Assembly (NCBI GenBank): GCA_036500145.1
Contig: DASYCO010000001.1
Span: 1-43,142, forward strand
Source: CAMAVH01 sp036500145
GTDB taxonomy: Bacteria; Pseudomonadota; Alphaproteobacteria; SMXQ01
Direction of reading: 5' to 3'
DNA length: 43,142 nucleotides
Below are positions 15,047 to 22,675 of this stretch, piece by piece (the first letter of the stretch is position 1; every line of letters begins with the position of its first letter). The notes under the pieces were generated by a model. It did no database searches and was not told where the DNA came from. It was given only the letters and a program-made list of their open reading frames with translations. Made by a program: the position numbers and the translations under genes.

Positions 15047-16849
15047 GATCTCCTCGCGGAGCATCTCCAGCGCCAGCCAGTCCTCTTCTGTCTTGGCCAG
15101 TTCGGCCTGGACCTTCTCCAGCTCGGCCGCCGTCGCCGCGAACTTCGCCGCGTCGCGCACGAAGAGCTGCGGATCGGCGAGCTTGGCCTGCAGCTCCGCC
15201 GCCTGCTTCTCCAGCTTGGCCATCTGCTCGGGCAGGGTCTTCAGCGCGTGCTGCTCCTTGAAGCCGAGCTTTTTCTTGGCCGCCGACGCGGCCTTGGCCG
15301 CCTTGACCTCGGCCTTGGTCGCCGGCTTGACGCCGGAGTTCTTCGCCGTCACGCCTTCGCCGCGCTGCGCCACCATGTCGGAATAGCCGCCGGCATATTC
15401 GATCCACTTGCCGTCGCCCTCGAAGGCGATGACGGAAGTGGCGACGCGGTCGAGGAAGTCGCGGTCATGGCTGACGACCAGCGCCGTGCCGGGATAGTCG
15501 GCGATCATCTCTTCCAGCAGGTCGAGCGTCTCCAGGTCGAGGTCGTTGGTCGGCTCGTCGAGCACCAGCAGGTTAGACGGCAGCGCCAGGGCGCGCGCCA
15601 GCATCAGCCGGCCGCGCTCGCCGCCCGACAGCACGCCGACCGGCGTGCGCGCCTGTTCCGGCGTGAAGAGGAAGTCCTTCATGTAGCTGATCACATGCTT
15701 GCGCTGGTCGCCCACCATGACGTAGTCGCTGGTGGTGCCGCCGGTGAGCGCGTTCTTCAGCGTCATCTCCGGGTCGAGCATGGCGCGGCCCTGGTCGAGC
15801 GTCACGGTCTGCAGGTTGGCGCCGCGCTTGATCTTGCCGCCGTCGGGCTCGAGCGCGCCGGTCAGCATCTTCAGCAGGGTCGACTTGCCGGCGCCGTTCG
15901 GCCCGATGATGCCGAGCCGGTCGCCGCGCAGCACGCGCAAGGTGAGGTCGCGCACGACGGTCTGCGCGCCGAAGCTCTTGGAGATGTCCTCGACGTCGAA
16001 GACGAGCTTGCCGGACGTCTCGCCTTCGCTCACCGTCATCTTGACGCTGCCGGCGACCTGGCGCTGGTCGCGGCGCTGCTGGCGCAGGCCCTGGAGGTCG
16101 CGCATGCGCCGCACGTTGCGCTTGCGCCGGCCGCTGACGCCGTAGCGCACCCAATGCTCCTCGTCGACGATCTTGCGGTCGAGCTTGTGGCGCTCCAGCT
16201 CCTCCTGCTCCAGCACCTCGTCGCGCCAGGCCTCGAACTCGCCGAAGCCCTTGTCGAGCCGGCGCGTGACGCCGCGGTCGAGCCACAGCGTGGCGCGCGA
16301 CAGGTTCTGCAGGAAGCGCCGGTCGTGGCTGATCAGCACGAGGGCCGAGCGCAGGCCGCGCAGCTCCTCTTCCAGCCATTCGATTGCCGGCAGGTCCAGG
16401 TGGTTGGTCGGCTCGTCGAGCATCAGCACGTCGGGCTCGGGCGCCAGCACGCGCGCCAGGGCGCAGCGGCGCGCCTCGCCGCCCGACAGCGTCGCCGGCG
16501 ATTCCTCGCCGGTGAAGCCGAGCCGCTCGAGCAGGTAGGGCGCGCGGTAGGCGTCGTCGCTCGGGCCGAGGCCGGCCTCGACGTAGGCCAGCGTCGTCTC
16601 GTAGCCGGACAGGTCGGGCTCCTGCGCCAGGTAGCGGATGGTGACGCCGCCCTGCAGCACGCGCTCGCCCTTGTCGGGGATCAGCTCGCCGGCGGCGATC
16701 TTGAGCAGGCTCGACTTGCCCGATCCGTTGCGCCCGACCAGGCAGAGGCGCTCGCCGGCGCCGATGGCCAGTTCGGCGCCGACCAGCAGCGGCGTGCCGC
16801 CGAAAGTCTGGTGAACATTTTGCAGGGTGAGAAGCGGGGCGGGCGGCAT
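15038..16849 (-). CDS. uup: ABC-F family ATP-binding protein (Uup-like)
   Basis: This 603-aa soluble protein has two ABC cassettes and no membrane segments. Cassette 1 has GRNGSGKSSLL and LSGGEARRCALARVL; cassette 2 has GPNGAGKSTLL and LSGGERGRLMLARAL, each followed by LVLDEPTN or LMLDEPTN. The C-terminal 80 residues are charged and coiled-coil-like (KTLPEQMAKLEKQAAELQ), the arrangement of Uup. Uup binds DNA and ribosomes and limits transposon excision in E. coli. The ATG at 16849 is chosen because the conserved region starts there; the longer frame to 17014 crosses an AT-rich promoter-like stretch. It is transcribed divergently from the downstream-coordinate MFS gene. Confidence 0.9.
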   Translation of the reverse strand: MPPAPLLTLQNVHQTFGGTPLLVGAELAIGAGERLCLVGRNGSGKSSLLKIAAGELIPDKGERVLQGGVTIRYLAQEPDLSGYETTLAYVEAGLGPSDDAYRAPYLLERLGFTGEESPATLSGGEARRCALARVLAPEPDVLMLDEPTNHLDLPAIEWLEEELRGLRSALVLISHDRRFLQNLSRATLWLDRGVTRRLDKGFGEFEAWRDEVLEQEELERHKLDRKIVDEEHWVRYGVSGRRKRNVRRMRDLQGLRQQRRDQRQVAGSVKMTVSEGETSGKLVFDVEDISKSFGAQTVVRDLTLRVLRGDRLGIIGPNGAGKSTLLKMLTGALEPDGGKIKRGANLQTVTLDQGRAMLDPEMTLKNALTGGTTSDYVMVGDQRKHVISYMKDFLFTPEQARTPVGVLSGGERGRLMLARALALPSNLLVLDEPTNDLDLETLDLLEEMIADYPGTALVVSHDRDFLDRVATSVIAFEGDGKWIEYAGGYSDMVAQRGEGVTAKNSGVKPATKAEVKAAKAASAAKKKLGFKEQHALKTLPEQMAKLEKQAAELQAKLADPQLFVRDAAKFAATAAELEKVQAELAKTEEDWLALEMLREEIEG

Positions 16850-16896
16850 GGCTCTATCGAGACGCAGAATGAGCGCGAAACGCGCGAGAGCGTCGG

Positions 16897-16928
16897 AGTA
16901 TAGCTTCAACGCATTGAATTCAATTATA
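16897..16928 (-). promoter_or_regulatory. AT-rich promoter region of uup
   Basis: On the minus strand a TATACT (16897-16902) lies 48 bp before the uup ATG, with TTGAAT 15 bp upstream. A perfect TATAAT also occurs at 16923-16928 but has no good -35. This is the only clearly AT-rich part of the 242-bp divergent gap. Confidence 0.35.
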
Positions 16929-17091
16929 TTTTGTCGCGATCCCATTTTCGCGAGCAATCGGCGGTAAGGCTTGCAGGAACGCTGCCGAACCGGCACATTC
17001 CAGCCCTCGCCCATTCGACGCTCAGCGTTTCCCCCAGTAAACCGCCCGCTTTTCAGCCGGGCGGCGATGCTCCTTTTTGAAGCCGCGTTTC

Positions 17092-18603
17092 ATGACAGAC
17101 CCCGTTCACAGTTCCCCGGCGCCTCTCGACGCCGCCGATCCCGATTCCGCGCCCGCGAAGCCGGCGATGGATCCCGCGATCCTGCGCTCGATCATCTTCG
17201 GCGTCCTGTTGGCGATGTTCATGTCGTCGCTCGACCAGACCATCATCGCCACCGCCATGCCGACCATCGGGCGCGAGCTCGGCAACGTCGAGAACCTGTC
17301 CTGGGTCGTGACCGCCTACCTGCTGAGCTCGACGGCGGTGACGCCGCTCTACGGCAAGCTGAGCGACATCCACGGCCGGCGCATCATGCTGCTGATCGCC
17401 ATTGCCGTCTTCATGGGCGGCTCGGCGCTCTGCGCGCTGTCGCCCACGCTGACGATCCTCTCCATCTCGCGCGCCATCCAAGGGCTCGGCGGCGGCGGGC
17501 TGATGGCGCTCGCCATGACGATCATCGCGGACCTCGTCTCCCCCGTCGAACGCGCCAGGTATCAGGTGCATTTCGCCGCCGTGTTCATGACGTCGAGCAT
17601 GGCGGGCCCCATGATGGGCGGCTTCATCGCCCAGCACCTGCACTGGTCGGTCATCTTCTGGATCAACATACCGATCGGCGCCTACGTCTGGTGGTCGATG
17701 AACACGCGCCTCCGCCACCTGCCGCGCCACGAGCGGCCGCACAAGCTCGACATCCTCGGCGCCGCGCTGATGATCTGCGCGACGGTGCCCTTGCTGCTCG
17801 CGCTCAACTGGGGCGGCACGCACTACGCCTGGAACTCGTGGGAGATCATCGGCCTGCTGGTGCTGACCTGCGTCATGGCGGCGCTGTTCGGGCTGCGCAT
17901 GATGCTGGCGAGCGAGCCCTTCCTGCCGCTGTCCATCGCCTTCCATCCGGTGGTCGGCCCGGCGACGGCGGCCGGCTTCTTCAACATGGGCGTGTTCATC
18001 GCGCTGACGATCTACATGCCGATCTACTTCGAGGCCGCCGTCGGCCTCTCGGCCAGCGTCGCCGGCCTCGCCCTCATGCCGCTGATGGCCTGCACCGTCG
18101 CCGGCGCGCAGATCACCGGCCGCATGATGCGCCAGGTCCGGCATTACAGGCGCATCGGCGTCGTCGGCCTCAGCGGGTCGATCGTCGCCCTGACGCTGCT
18201 GGCGCTCTACGCGACCTCGCTGCCCTTCGGCCTCGCCCTCGCGCTGTTCGGCGTCGCCGGCATCGGCATCGGCACGGCCTTCCCGCTCGTCACCCTGTCG
18301 AGCCAGAACGCCGTGACGCCGCACCAGATGGGCACCACCACCGCACTGATCAACTTCTTCCGCTCGCTCGGCGGCGCGATCATCGTCGCCATCTTCGGCG
18401 CCATCGTCATCAACGGCCTCGGGGCCGGCGCGCACGCGCCCGGCCATGGCGCCACTGGCGGATTCTCGGGCATTCCCACGTCCACGTTCCAGATGCTGTT
18501 CGCCGCCGCCGCCATCGCCGTGGTGATCGGCACGGCCCTGTTGCTGCTGATGGAAGAACGGCCGATCCAAGGCGCGAAGGCCTTCGACACGCTGAGCGAA
18601 TAG
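17092..18603 (+). CDS. MFS multidrug exporter, DHA2 (EmrB/QacA) family, 14 transmembrane segments
   Basis: This 503-aa inner-membrane drug:H+ antiporter has about 14 hydrophobic segments. The family motif A appears as GKLSDIHGRRIML and motif C lies around IQGLGGGGLMALAMTII. The first helix contains SSLDQTIIATAMPTIG, typical of DHA2 proteins. The ATG at 17092 is preferred over the TTG at 17077; neither has a strong ribosome site. No EmrA-type membrane-fusion partner or adjacent regulator is present, so it probably works alone. The substrate cannot be read from the sequence. Confidence 0.92.
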   Translation: MTDPVHSSPAPLDAADPDSAPAKPAMDPAILRSIIFGVLLAMFMSSLDQTIIATAMPTIGRELGNVENLSWVVTAYLLSSTAVTPLYGKLSDIHGRRIMLLIAIAVFMGGSALCALSPTLTILSISRAIQGLGGGGLMALAMTIIADLVSPVERARYQVHFAAVFMTSSMAGPMMGGFIAQHLHWSVIFWINIPIGAYVWWSMNTRLRHLPRHERPHKLDILGAALMICATVPLLLALNWGGTHYAWNSWEIIGLLVLTCVMAALFGLRMMLASEPFLPLSIAFHPVVGPATAAGFFNMGVFIALTIYMPIYFEAAVGLSASVAGLALMPLMACTVAGAQITGRMMRQVRHYRRIGVVGLSGSIVALTLLALYATSLPFGLALALFGVAGIGIGTAFPLVTLSSQNAVTPHQMGTTTALINFFRSLGGAIIVAIFGAIVINGLGAGAHAPGHGATGGFSGIPTSTFQMLFAAAAIAVVIGTALLLLMEERPIQGAKAFDTLSE

Positions 18604-18637
18604 CGCCAAGGTCCGACTCTAGGTTCCCAGCCCGTCC

Positions 18638-18658
18638 GGTTCCCTGCATAAGGGAACC
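18638..18658. terminator. 8-bp stem-loop after the MFS gene
   Basis: GGTTCCCT, a five-base loop and AGGGAACC form a perfect stem 35 bp after the MFS stop. There is no following T-run, so it may be a terminator stem or an operator for the lipoprotein gene 56 bp further on. Confidence 0.45.
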
Positions 18659-18713
18659 ACCGCCGCCGCCCTGTCGTTGATAGTGACAACAACCAACAGA
18701 CAGGAGCGCGAAA

Positions 18714-18932
18714 ATGCGCCACATCCTTGCCTCCCTCGCCGTACTCGCCCCGCTCGCCCTGACCGCGTGCGGCGGCACACCCGAAAAGGAAACGGTGCTC
18801 GTCCAGCAGCCGAACGCCGTCGTGGTTCCGGCGCAGCCGCAGACCGTCGTGGTCCCGGCCCAGCCGCAGACGGTCGTGGTCCCGCAGGGCAGCGTGCGGA
18901 CCTGCACGGCCGGCACCTTGAACTGCCCGTAA
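18714..18932 (+). CDS. Small lipoprotein with VVVPAQPQT repeats
   Basis: This is a 72-aa predicted lipoprotein. The signal peptide (residues 1-19) ends in the lipobox LTAC, so Cys20 would be lipid-modified. The mature part contains the nonapeptide VVVPAQPQT twice plus a partial third copy, encoded by 27-bp DNA repeats, followed by a Cys pair near the C-terminus (TCTAGTLNC). A strong AGGAG ribosome site lies eight bases before the ATG. It is monocistronic between the MFS gene and gpt. The function is unknown. The Pro/Gln/Val repeat suggests an extended spacer anchored in the envelope. Confidence 0.82.
   Translation: MRHILASLAVLAPLALTACGGTPEKETVLVQQPNAVVVPAQPQTVVVPAQPQTVVVPQGSVRTCTAGTLNCP
18819..18887 (+). 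repeat. 27-bp tandem repeat within the lipoprotein gene
   Basis: Two full units (18819-18845 and 18846-18872) and a 15-bp partial unit encode VVVPAQPQT repeats. The first two units differ at only a few bases, mostly third positions, so the duplication is recent or kept by selection. Confidence 0.85.
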
Positions 18933-18978
18933 GTCTGTTCGTTCAGTCTTCGCTCGGCCGGCTTGCCTTGCCGGCTCA

Positions 18979-19079
18979 CAAGAAGAAGATCGATCGTCCT
19001 CGCGGCCGCCGCCATCCCCTCTGGCGACGGCCGCGATCTCCGGCCTCCCCAGCCGCAGGACGCTCGATCTTCTTCCTTG
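18979..19079. repeat. Nested long inverted repeat between the lipoprotein gene and gpt
   Basis: Outer arms 18983-18999 and 19058-19074 pair in 16 of 17 positions (AAGAAGATCGATCGTCC against AAGAAGATCGAGCGTCC). Directly inside the left arm, TCGCGGCCG (19000-19008) pairs perfectly with CGGCCGCGA (19028-19036). The whole could fold into a branched hairpin of about 100 nt. It lies 50-150 bp after the lipoprotein stop and about 105 bp before gpt. It may be a terminator, a small palindromic repeat element or an RNA structure. Confidence 0.7.
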
Positions 19080-19183
19080 TCTCAGTCCCCAGGCTTCGGC
19101 CTAGCCCTCGCTCCCCCACATGCCGCGCCTTGCCTTTTTCGCGCCGATGGCGCATTGGACAAGGCACGCGAAGGGGGATTTTC

Positions 19184-19675
19184 ATGCCGCATACCGATCC
19201 GGAAACCGCCGGCCTCATCGTCAGCTGGGACGACGTGCACCGCGACGCGCGCGCCCTGGTGCGCAAGCTGATGGGCCTCGGCCCCTGGCAAGGCATCATC
19301 GCGCTGACGCGCGGCGGCCTCGTGCCCGCCGCCATCGTCGCCCGCGAGATGGAGATCCGCGTCATCGACACGCTCTGCATCGCGACCTACGAAGAGCAGA
19401 AGATGGAAGGCGTGAACATCCTCAAGCAGCCCGAGGCCGCCGTCGCCGTGCAAGGCAAGGGCTGGCTGCTGATCGACGACCTGGTCGACACCGGCACCAC
19501 CCTGCAGGCCGCGCGCAAGCTTTTGCCGCAGGCCTATTTCGCCACCGTCTACGGCAAGCCCAAGGGCCTGCCGCTGGTCGACGCCTTCATCCACCAGGTG
19601 CCGCAGGACCAGTGGGTCTACTTCCCCTGGGATCTCAGCCCGAGCTACGCGCCGCCGCTCGTTCGCCGGACCTGA
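19184..19675 (+). CDS. gpt: Xanthine (guanine) phosphoribosyltransferase
   Basis: This 163-aa purine-salvage enzyme transfers the ribose-phosphate of PRPP to xanthine or guanine. The PRPP-binding motif is WLLIDDLVDTGTTL, and the family start VSWDDVHRDARAL and the loop TRGGLVPA are present. The length equals that of typical Gpt. The ATG at 19184 follows AAGGGGGA; the much longer frame from 18677 is an artefact running through the lipoprotein region. The gene converges on a purine permease with a gap of only six bases, so import and salvage are encoded side by side. Confidence 0.92.
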   Translation: MPHTDPETAGLIVSWDDVHRDARALVRKLMGLGPWQGIIALTRGGLVPAAIVAREMEIRVIDTLCIATYEEQKMEGVNILKQPEAAVAVQGKGWLLIDDLVDTGTTLQAARKLLPQAYFATVYGKPKGLPLVDAFIHQVPQDQWVYFPWDLSPSYAPPLVRRT

Positions 19676-19681
19676 GGCCGC

Positions 19682-20977
19682 CTAGCTAAAGACGAAGTGC
19701 AGCACGCTGAGAACGGCGATGATCAGCACGCCGGGCGTCGCCTTCTCGCGCTGGCCGCTCGCCAGCTTGGCGAGGGCGTAGACGATGAAGGCGATCGCGA
19801 TGCCGTGGGCGACGCTGTAGGTCAGCGGCATCATGATCGCGCCGAGGATCGCCGGCGCGTATTCCGTCGGGTCGTCCCAGTCGAGGTCGACGATGTTGCG
19901 CGTGAAGTGGCAGGCGACGAACACCAGGGCCGGCGCCGTGGCGAAGGCCGGGATGCTCTGGGCCAGCGGCGCGAAGCCGAGGCACAGCAGGAACAGCGCC
20001 GCGACGGTCACCGCCGTGAGGCCCGTGCGACCGCCTTCCTTGATGCCGGCGCCGCTCTCGATGTAGGAAGTCGTGTTCGAGGTGCCGAGCAGCGCGCCGA
20101 TGGTGGTCGCCGCCGAATCCGCGACCACGGCCTTGCCGATGCCGTCGACGCGGCCTTGCGCGTCCACCTTGCCGGAAATGTTGGCGACGCTGGTCAGCGT
20201 GCCCGCCGTGTCGAAGAAGTCGACGAACAGCAGCGCCATGACCACGGAGATCAGCCCAGCGCTGAAGACGCCGCCGACGTCGAGCTGCAGGAAGGTCGGC
20301 GCGATGCTCGGCACCGGGCCGACGACGCCCTCGAAGGGCGCCGCGCCGACGAACCAGCCGACGAGGGAGATGCCGAGGATGCCGATGACGATGGCGCCCG
20401 GCACGCGCATCCTGTCCAGCACCACCATCAGGACGAAGCCCAAGGTCGCGAGCAGCACAGCGGGGCTGCCGACGTCGCCGAGGCCGACCAGCGTCGCCGG
20501 GTTATCGACCACGACGCCCGCGTTGCGCAGGCCGATGATGGCCAGGAACAGGCCGATGCCGGCGCCGATGCCGAGCTTCAGCGCCTTGGGGATCGAGTTG
20601 ATGATCCATTCCCGCAGCCCCGTGAGGCTGAACGCCAGGGCCAGCAGGCCGCTAAGGAAGACGGCGCCCATGGCGACCTGCCAGGGCTGCTTCATGCCGA
20701 TGACGATGGTGTAGGTGAAGTAGGCGTTGAGGCCCATGCCGGGCGCCAGCGCCACCGGCCATTTGGCCCAAGCGCCCATGATGAAGGTGGCGGCGGCGGA
20801 GGCCAGGATGGTGGCGACGAAGACCGCGCCGAAATCCATGCCGGCGTCCTTCAGGATCGCCGGATTGACGACGATGATGTAGGCCATCGTCAGGAAGGTC
20901 GCGAGGCCGGCGAGCAGCTCGGTGCGAACCGAGCTGCCGCGCGCCGTGATGCCGAAATATCTGTCGAGCCAAGACAT
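19682..20977 (-). CDS. NCS2 (AzgA-type) guanine/hypoxanthine permease
   Basis: This 431-aa inner-membrane purine:proton symporter of the AzgA/GhxP group has 12-14 hydrophobic segments. Family motifs include RTELLAGLATFLTMAYIIVVNP near the start, MGLNAYFTYTIV, and DFFDTAGTLTSVA in the middle with the conserved acidic residues. The ATG at 20977 follows AAGGGGATGAG; the longer frame to 21022 would add 15 non-conserved residues. It converges with gpt. Its upstream region contains a strong 10-bp hairpin (21025-21052). Confidence 0.9.
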   Translation of the reverse strand: MSWLDRYFGITARGSSVRTELLAGLATFLTMAYIIVVNPAILKDAGMDFGAVFVATILASAAATFIMGAWAKWPVALAPGMGLNAYFTYTIVIGMKQPWQVAMGAVFLSGLLALAFSLTGLREWIINSIPKALKLGIGAGIGLFLAIIGLRNAGVVVDNPATLVGLGDVGSPAVLLATLGFVLMVVLDRMRVPGAIVIGILGISLVGWFVGAAPFEGVVGPVPSIAPTFLQLDVGGVFSAGLISVVMALLFVDFFDTAGTLTSVANISGKVDAQGRVDGIGKAVVADSAATTIGALLGTSNTTSYIESGAGIKEGGRTGLTAVTVAALFLLCLGFAPLAQSIPAFATAPALVFVACHFTRNIVDLDWDDPTEYAPAILGAIMMPLTYSVAHGIAIAFIVYALAKLASGQREKATPGVLIIAVLSVLHFVFS

Positions 20978-21024
20978 CGGCTCATCCCCTTCGTTGTGGT
21001 CGCCCGTTTTGTCGCCAAGCATTT

Positions 21025-21052
21025 GCGCGCGACGAACCCCTCCGTCGCGCGC
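21025..21052. promoter_or_regulatory. 10-bp perfect stem-loop upstream of the purine permease
   Basis: GCGCGCGACG and CGTCGCGCGC enclose an 8-base loop, 48-75 bp before the permease ATG. It could be a leader structure, an operator or a second terminator for the hydrolase gene. It does not match a purine riboswitch core that I can recognise. Confidence 0.5.
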
Positions 21053-21101
21053 TGCATTTAACAGCGCCGATGCGTGGTTTTAAAGAGCTTTCAGGAAAGA
21101 G

Positions 21102-21131
21102 GGCGGGCGACAGGTCTCCCCGCCGCCCGCC
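21102..21131 (-). terminator. Terminator-like hairpin after the secreted hydrolase gene
   Basis: On the minus strand GGCGGGCG and CGCCCGCC pair around a 14-base loop starting eight bases after the hydrolase stop. A CTCTTTC stretch follows, in the position of a T-rich tract. Confidence 0.5.
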
Positions 21132-21138
21132 TTGTGGA

Positions 21139-22449
21139 TCACGAGAAGCGCTTGTTCATCCAGGCCGCGAGATAGTCGAAGAAGTTCTTCGTGGCGTTGC
21201 CATAGTCCTCGCCGGTCGCCGCCGAGCAGGGCTTGCAGGGCGTCATGCCGTGCACCGCGCCTTGCAGGACGATGAAGTCCTTGTCGGCGCTCTTCGCCAT
21301 CTCATAGGTGATCTCGTTGTCGCGGATGAAATAATGCCCGCCCATCGCAGTCACCAGAAGTGGCACGGAGATGTTCTGCACCGCGCAGGGCGTCGAGTTG
21401 TTGCTCGAGCACCAGTCGATGCCGTCGAGCGCGTTGGTCGACTTGACCGCGTTGGCGCCGAGGAACGACTTGACCGTCAGCTGGCGCGTGTCCTCGAAGC
21501 TGGCATCGCGCTTGGCGTTGTCCGGCGTCGAGACGCGCACGGTCTTCACCGGCTTGCTGGCGTCGACCGTGCCGTCGTTCTTCAGCAGCTTCTGCGGCTT
21601 GACGGTGCTGCCGTGGACGCCGGTGGAGATGTCCATCAGGCGGGCGCGGTTGCGGTAGATGACGAAGCTCTCGTCGTCGGACGGCACATGCCGGCCCGCC
21701 TTCATGTCGGCGAGCAGCTTCTGGGCCTTGTCGATCAGCCGGTTCATGCGCGCCGACTGCGCTTCGTAGTAGCGCTTCTGGAACGCGTCTGAATAGGTCG
21801 AATCGCCCTGCGGATTGAAGCCGTTCTTCGGGTCGAACGGATCGAGCGACGGGTCGATCTTGCTCGGGTCGGCCTCGTCGAGCACCGCCGGGTTGAGGCT
21901 GCGCAGGCCGTTCACCGAATTGCCCGGATGGGCGTCGACCAGGATCAGGCCATCGGCCTTGGGCGCGCCAGCCACCTTGTCGCTGCATTCGACCAGCTTG
22001 TTGGGCCCCTTGCAGTAGGCGAGGCCGTTCTCTGCCACCGCCTGGTAGTAGCTGGTGGTCGGGCCGCCGCCGCTATGGCCGAGCAGGACGATCTTGTCGA
22101 TGCCGGGCTGCTTCTTCAGAAACTCGACGCCTTCGCGCACGTCGAGCTGGTTGGCGTCCCAGTCGACCGCCGCCTCGTTGTTGTCCGAGCGCGGGTTCAT
22201 GCCGAGCACAAGGAAGCCGCGCTTCGACAATTCCGTCGTCGAGATATGGTTCATGAAGTTGCTGGTGCGATGGATGACCAGCACGGCGATATGGGGCGCC
22301 GGGCCGCTGTCGGGCTTGTAGAGCGCGCCCTTGGTGGCGCTGTTGGAGAAGCGGATGTAGCGTGGATCGCTCTGCGCGGCGGCCTGCGTCGCGGAATAGC
22401 CCAGCATCAGGCCAAGCGCGAGCGCGACGAAACGTGTCGTCGTGAGCAT
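21139..22449 (-). CDS. Secreted alpha/beta hydrolase
   Basis: This 436-aa protein has a Sec signal peptide (residues 1-25, LALGLMLGYSATQAAA). The nucleophile elbow is GHSGGG (Ser126) and a probable catalytic His is in GAVHGM near the C-terminus. Several Cys pairs (YCKGPNKLVEC, WCSSNNSTPC, PCKPC) suggest disulfides in the periplasm. The ATG at 22449 follows GGGAGGG. The family of secreted esterases and hydrolases is broad, and I cannot name a substrate. It is transcribed divergently from the ergothioneine operon and is followed by a hairpin before the purine permease gene. Confidence 0.82.
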   Translation of the reverse strand: MLTTTRFVALALGLMLGYSATQAAAQSDPRYIRFSNSATKGALYKPDSGPAPHIAVLVIHRTSNFMNHISTTELSKRGFLVLGMNPRSDNNEAAVDWDANQLDVREGVEFLKKQPGIDKIVLLGHSGGGPTTSYYQAVAENGLAYCKGPNKLVECSDKVAGAPKADGLILVDAHPGNSVNGLRSLNPAVLDEADPSKIDPSLDPFDPKNGFNPQGDSTYSDAFQKRYYEAQSARMNRLIDKAQKLLADMKAGRHVPSDDESFVIYRNRARLMDISTGVHGSTVKPQKLLKNDGTVDASKPVKTVRVSTPDNAKRDASFEDTRQLTVKSFLGANAVKSTNALDGIDWCSSNNSTPCAVQNISVPLLVTAMGGHYFIRDNEITYEMAKSADKDFIVLQGAVHGMTPCKPCSAATGEDYGNATKNFFDYLAAWMNKRFS

Positions 22450-22675
22450 GAAACCCTCCCCTTATGTGCCGTTCATCGTTCTTATGGGCTGGCACTTCGC
22501 CCGTTCGATATTTAACGCCCATCGTTAGACACTGCCAAGTAACCAGGCGGAACCACCTCGAATGGGCGGCGTTTGGCAAGTGCATGGTTGTATTTCCTGG
22601 CTCAACGGCCAAGATAAGCCTTCACACTTCTCGGGAACCGGCCCGACCGACCTCAGCAAGCCGCTTGCAGGCCCC

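Noticed and set aside
18677..19183. N-terminal extension of gpt through the lipoprotein gene
   Set aside because: The extension overlaps a better gene in a different frame and the nested repeat; Gpt homology and a good ribosome site begin at 19184.
20978..21138. Purine riboswitch in front of the purine permease
   Set aside because: The region has strong GC hairpins but no arrangement matching the conserved loop sequences of the purine aptamer.
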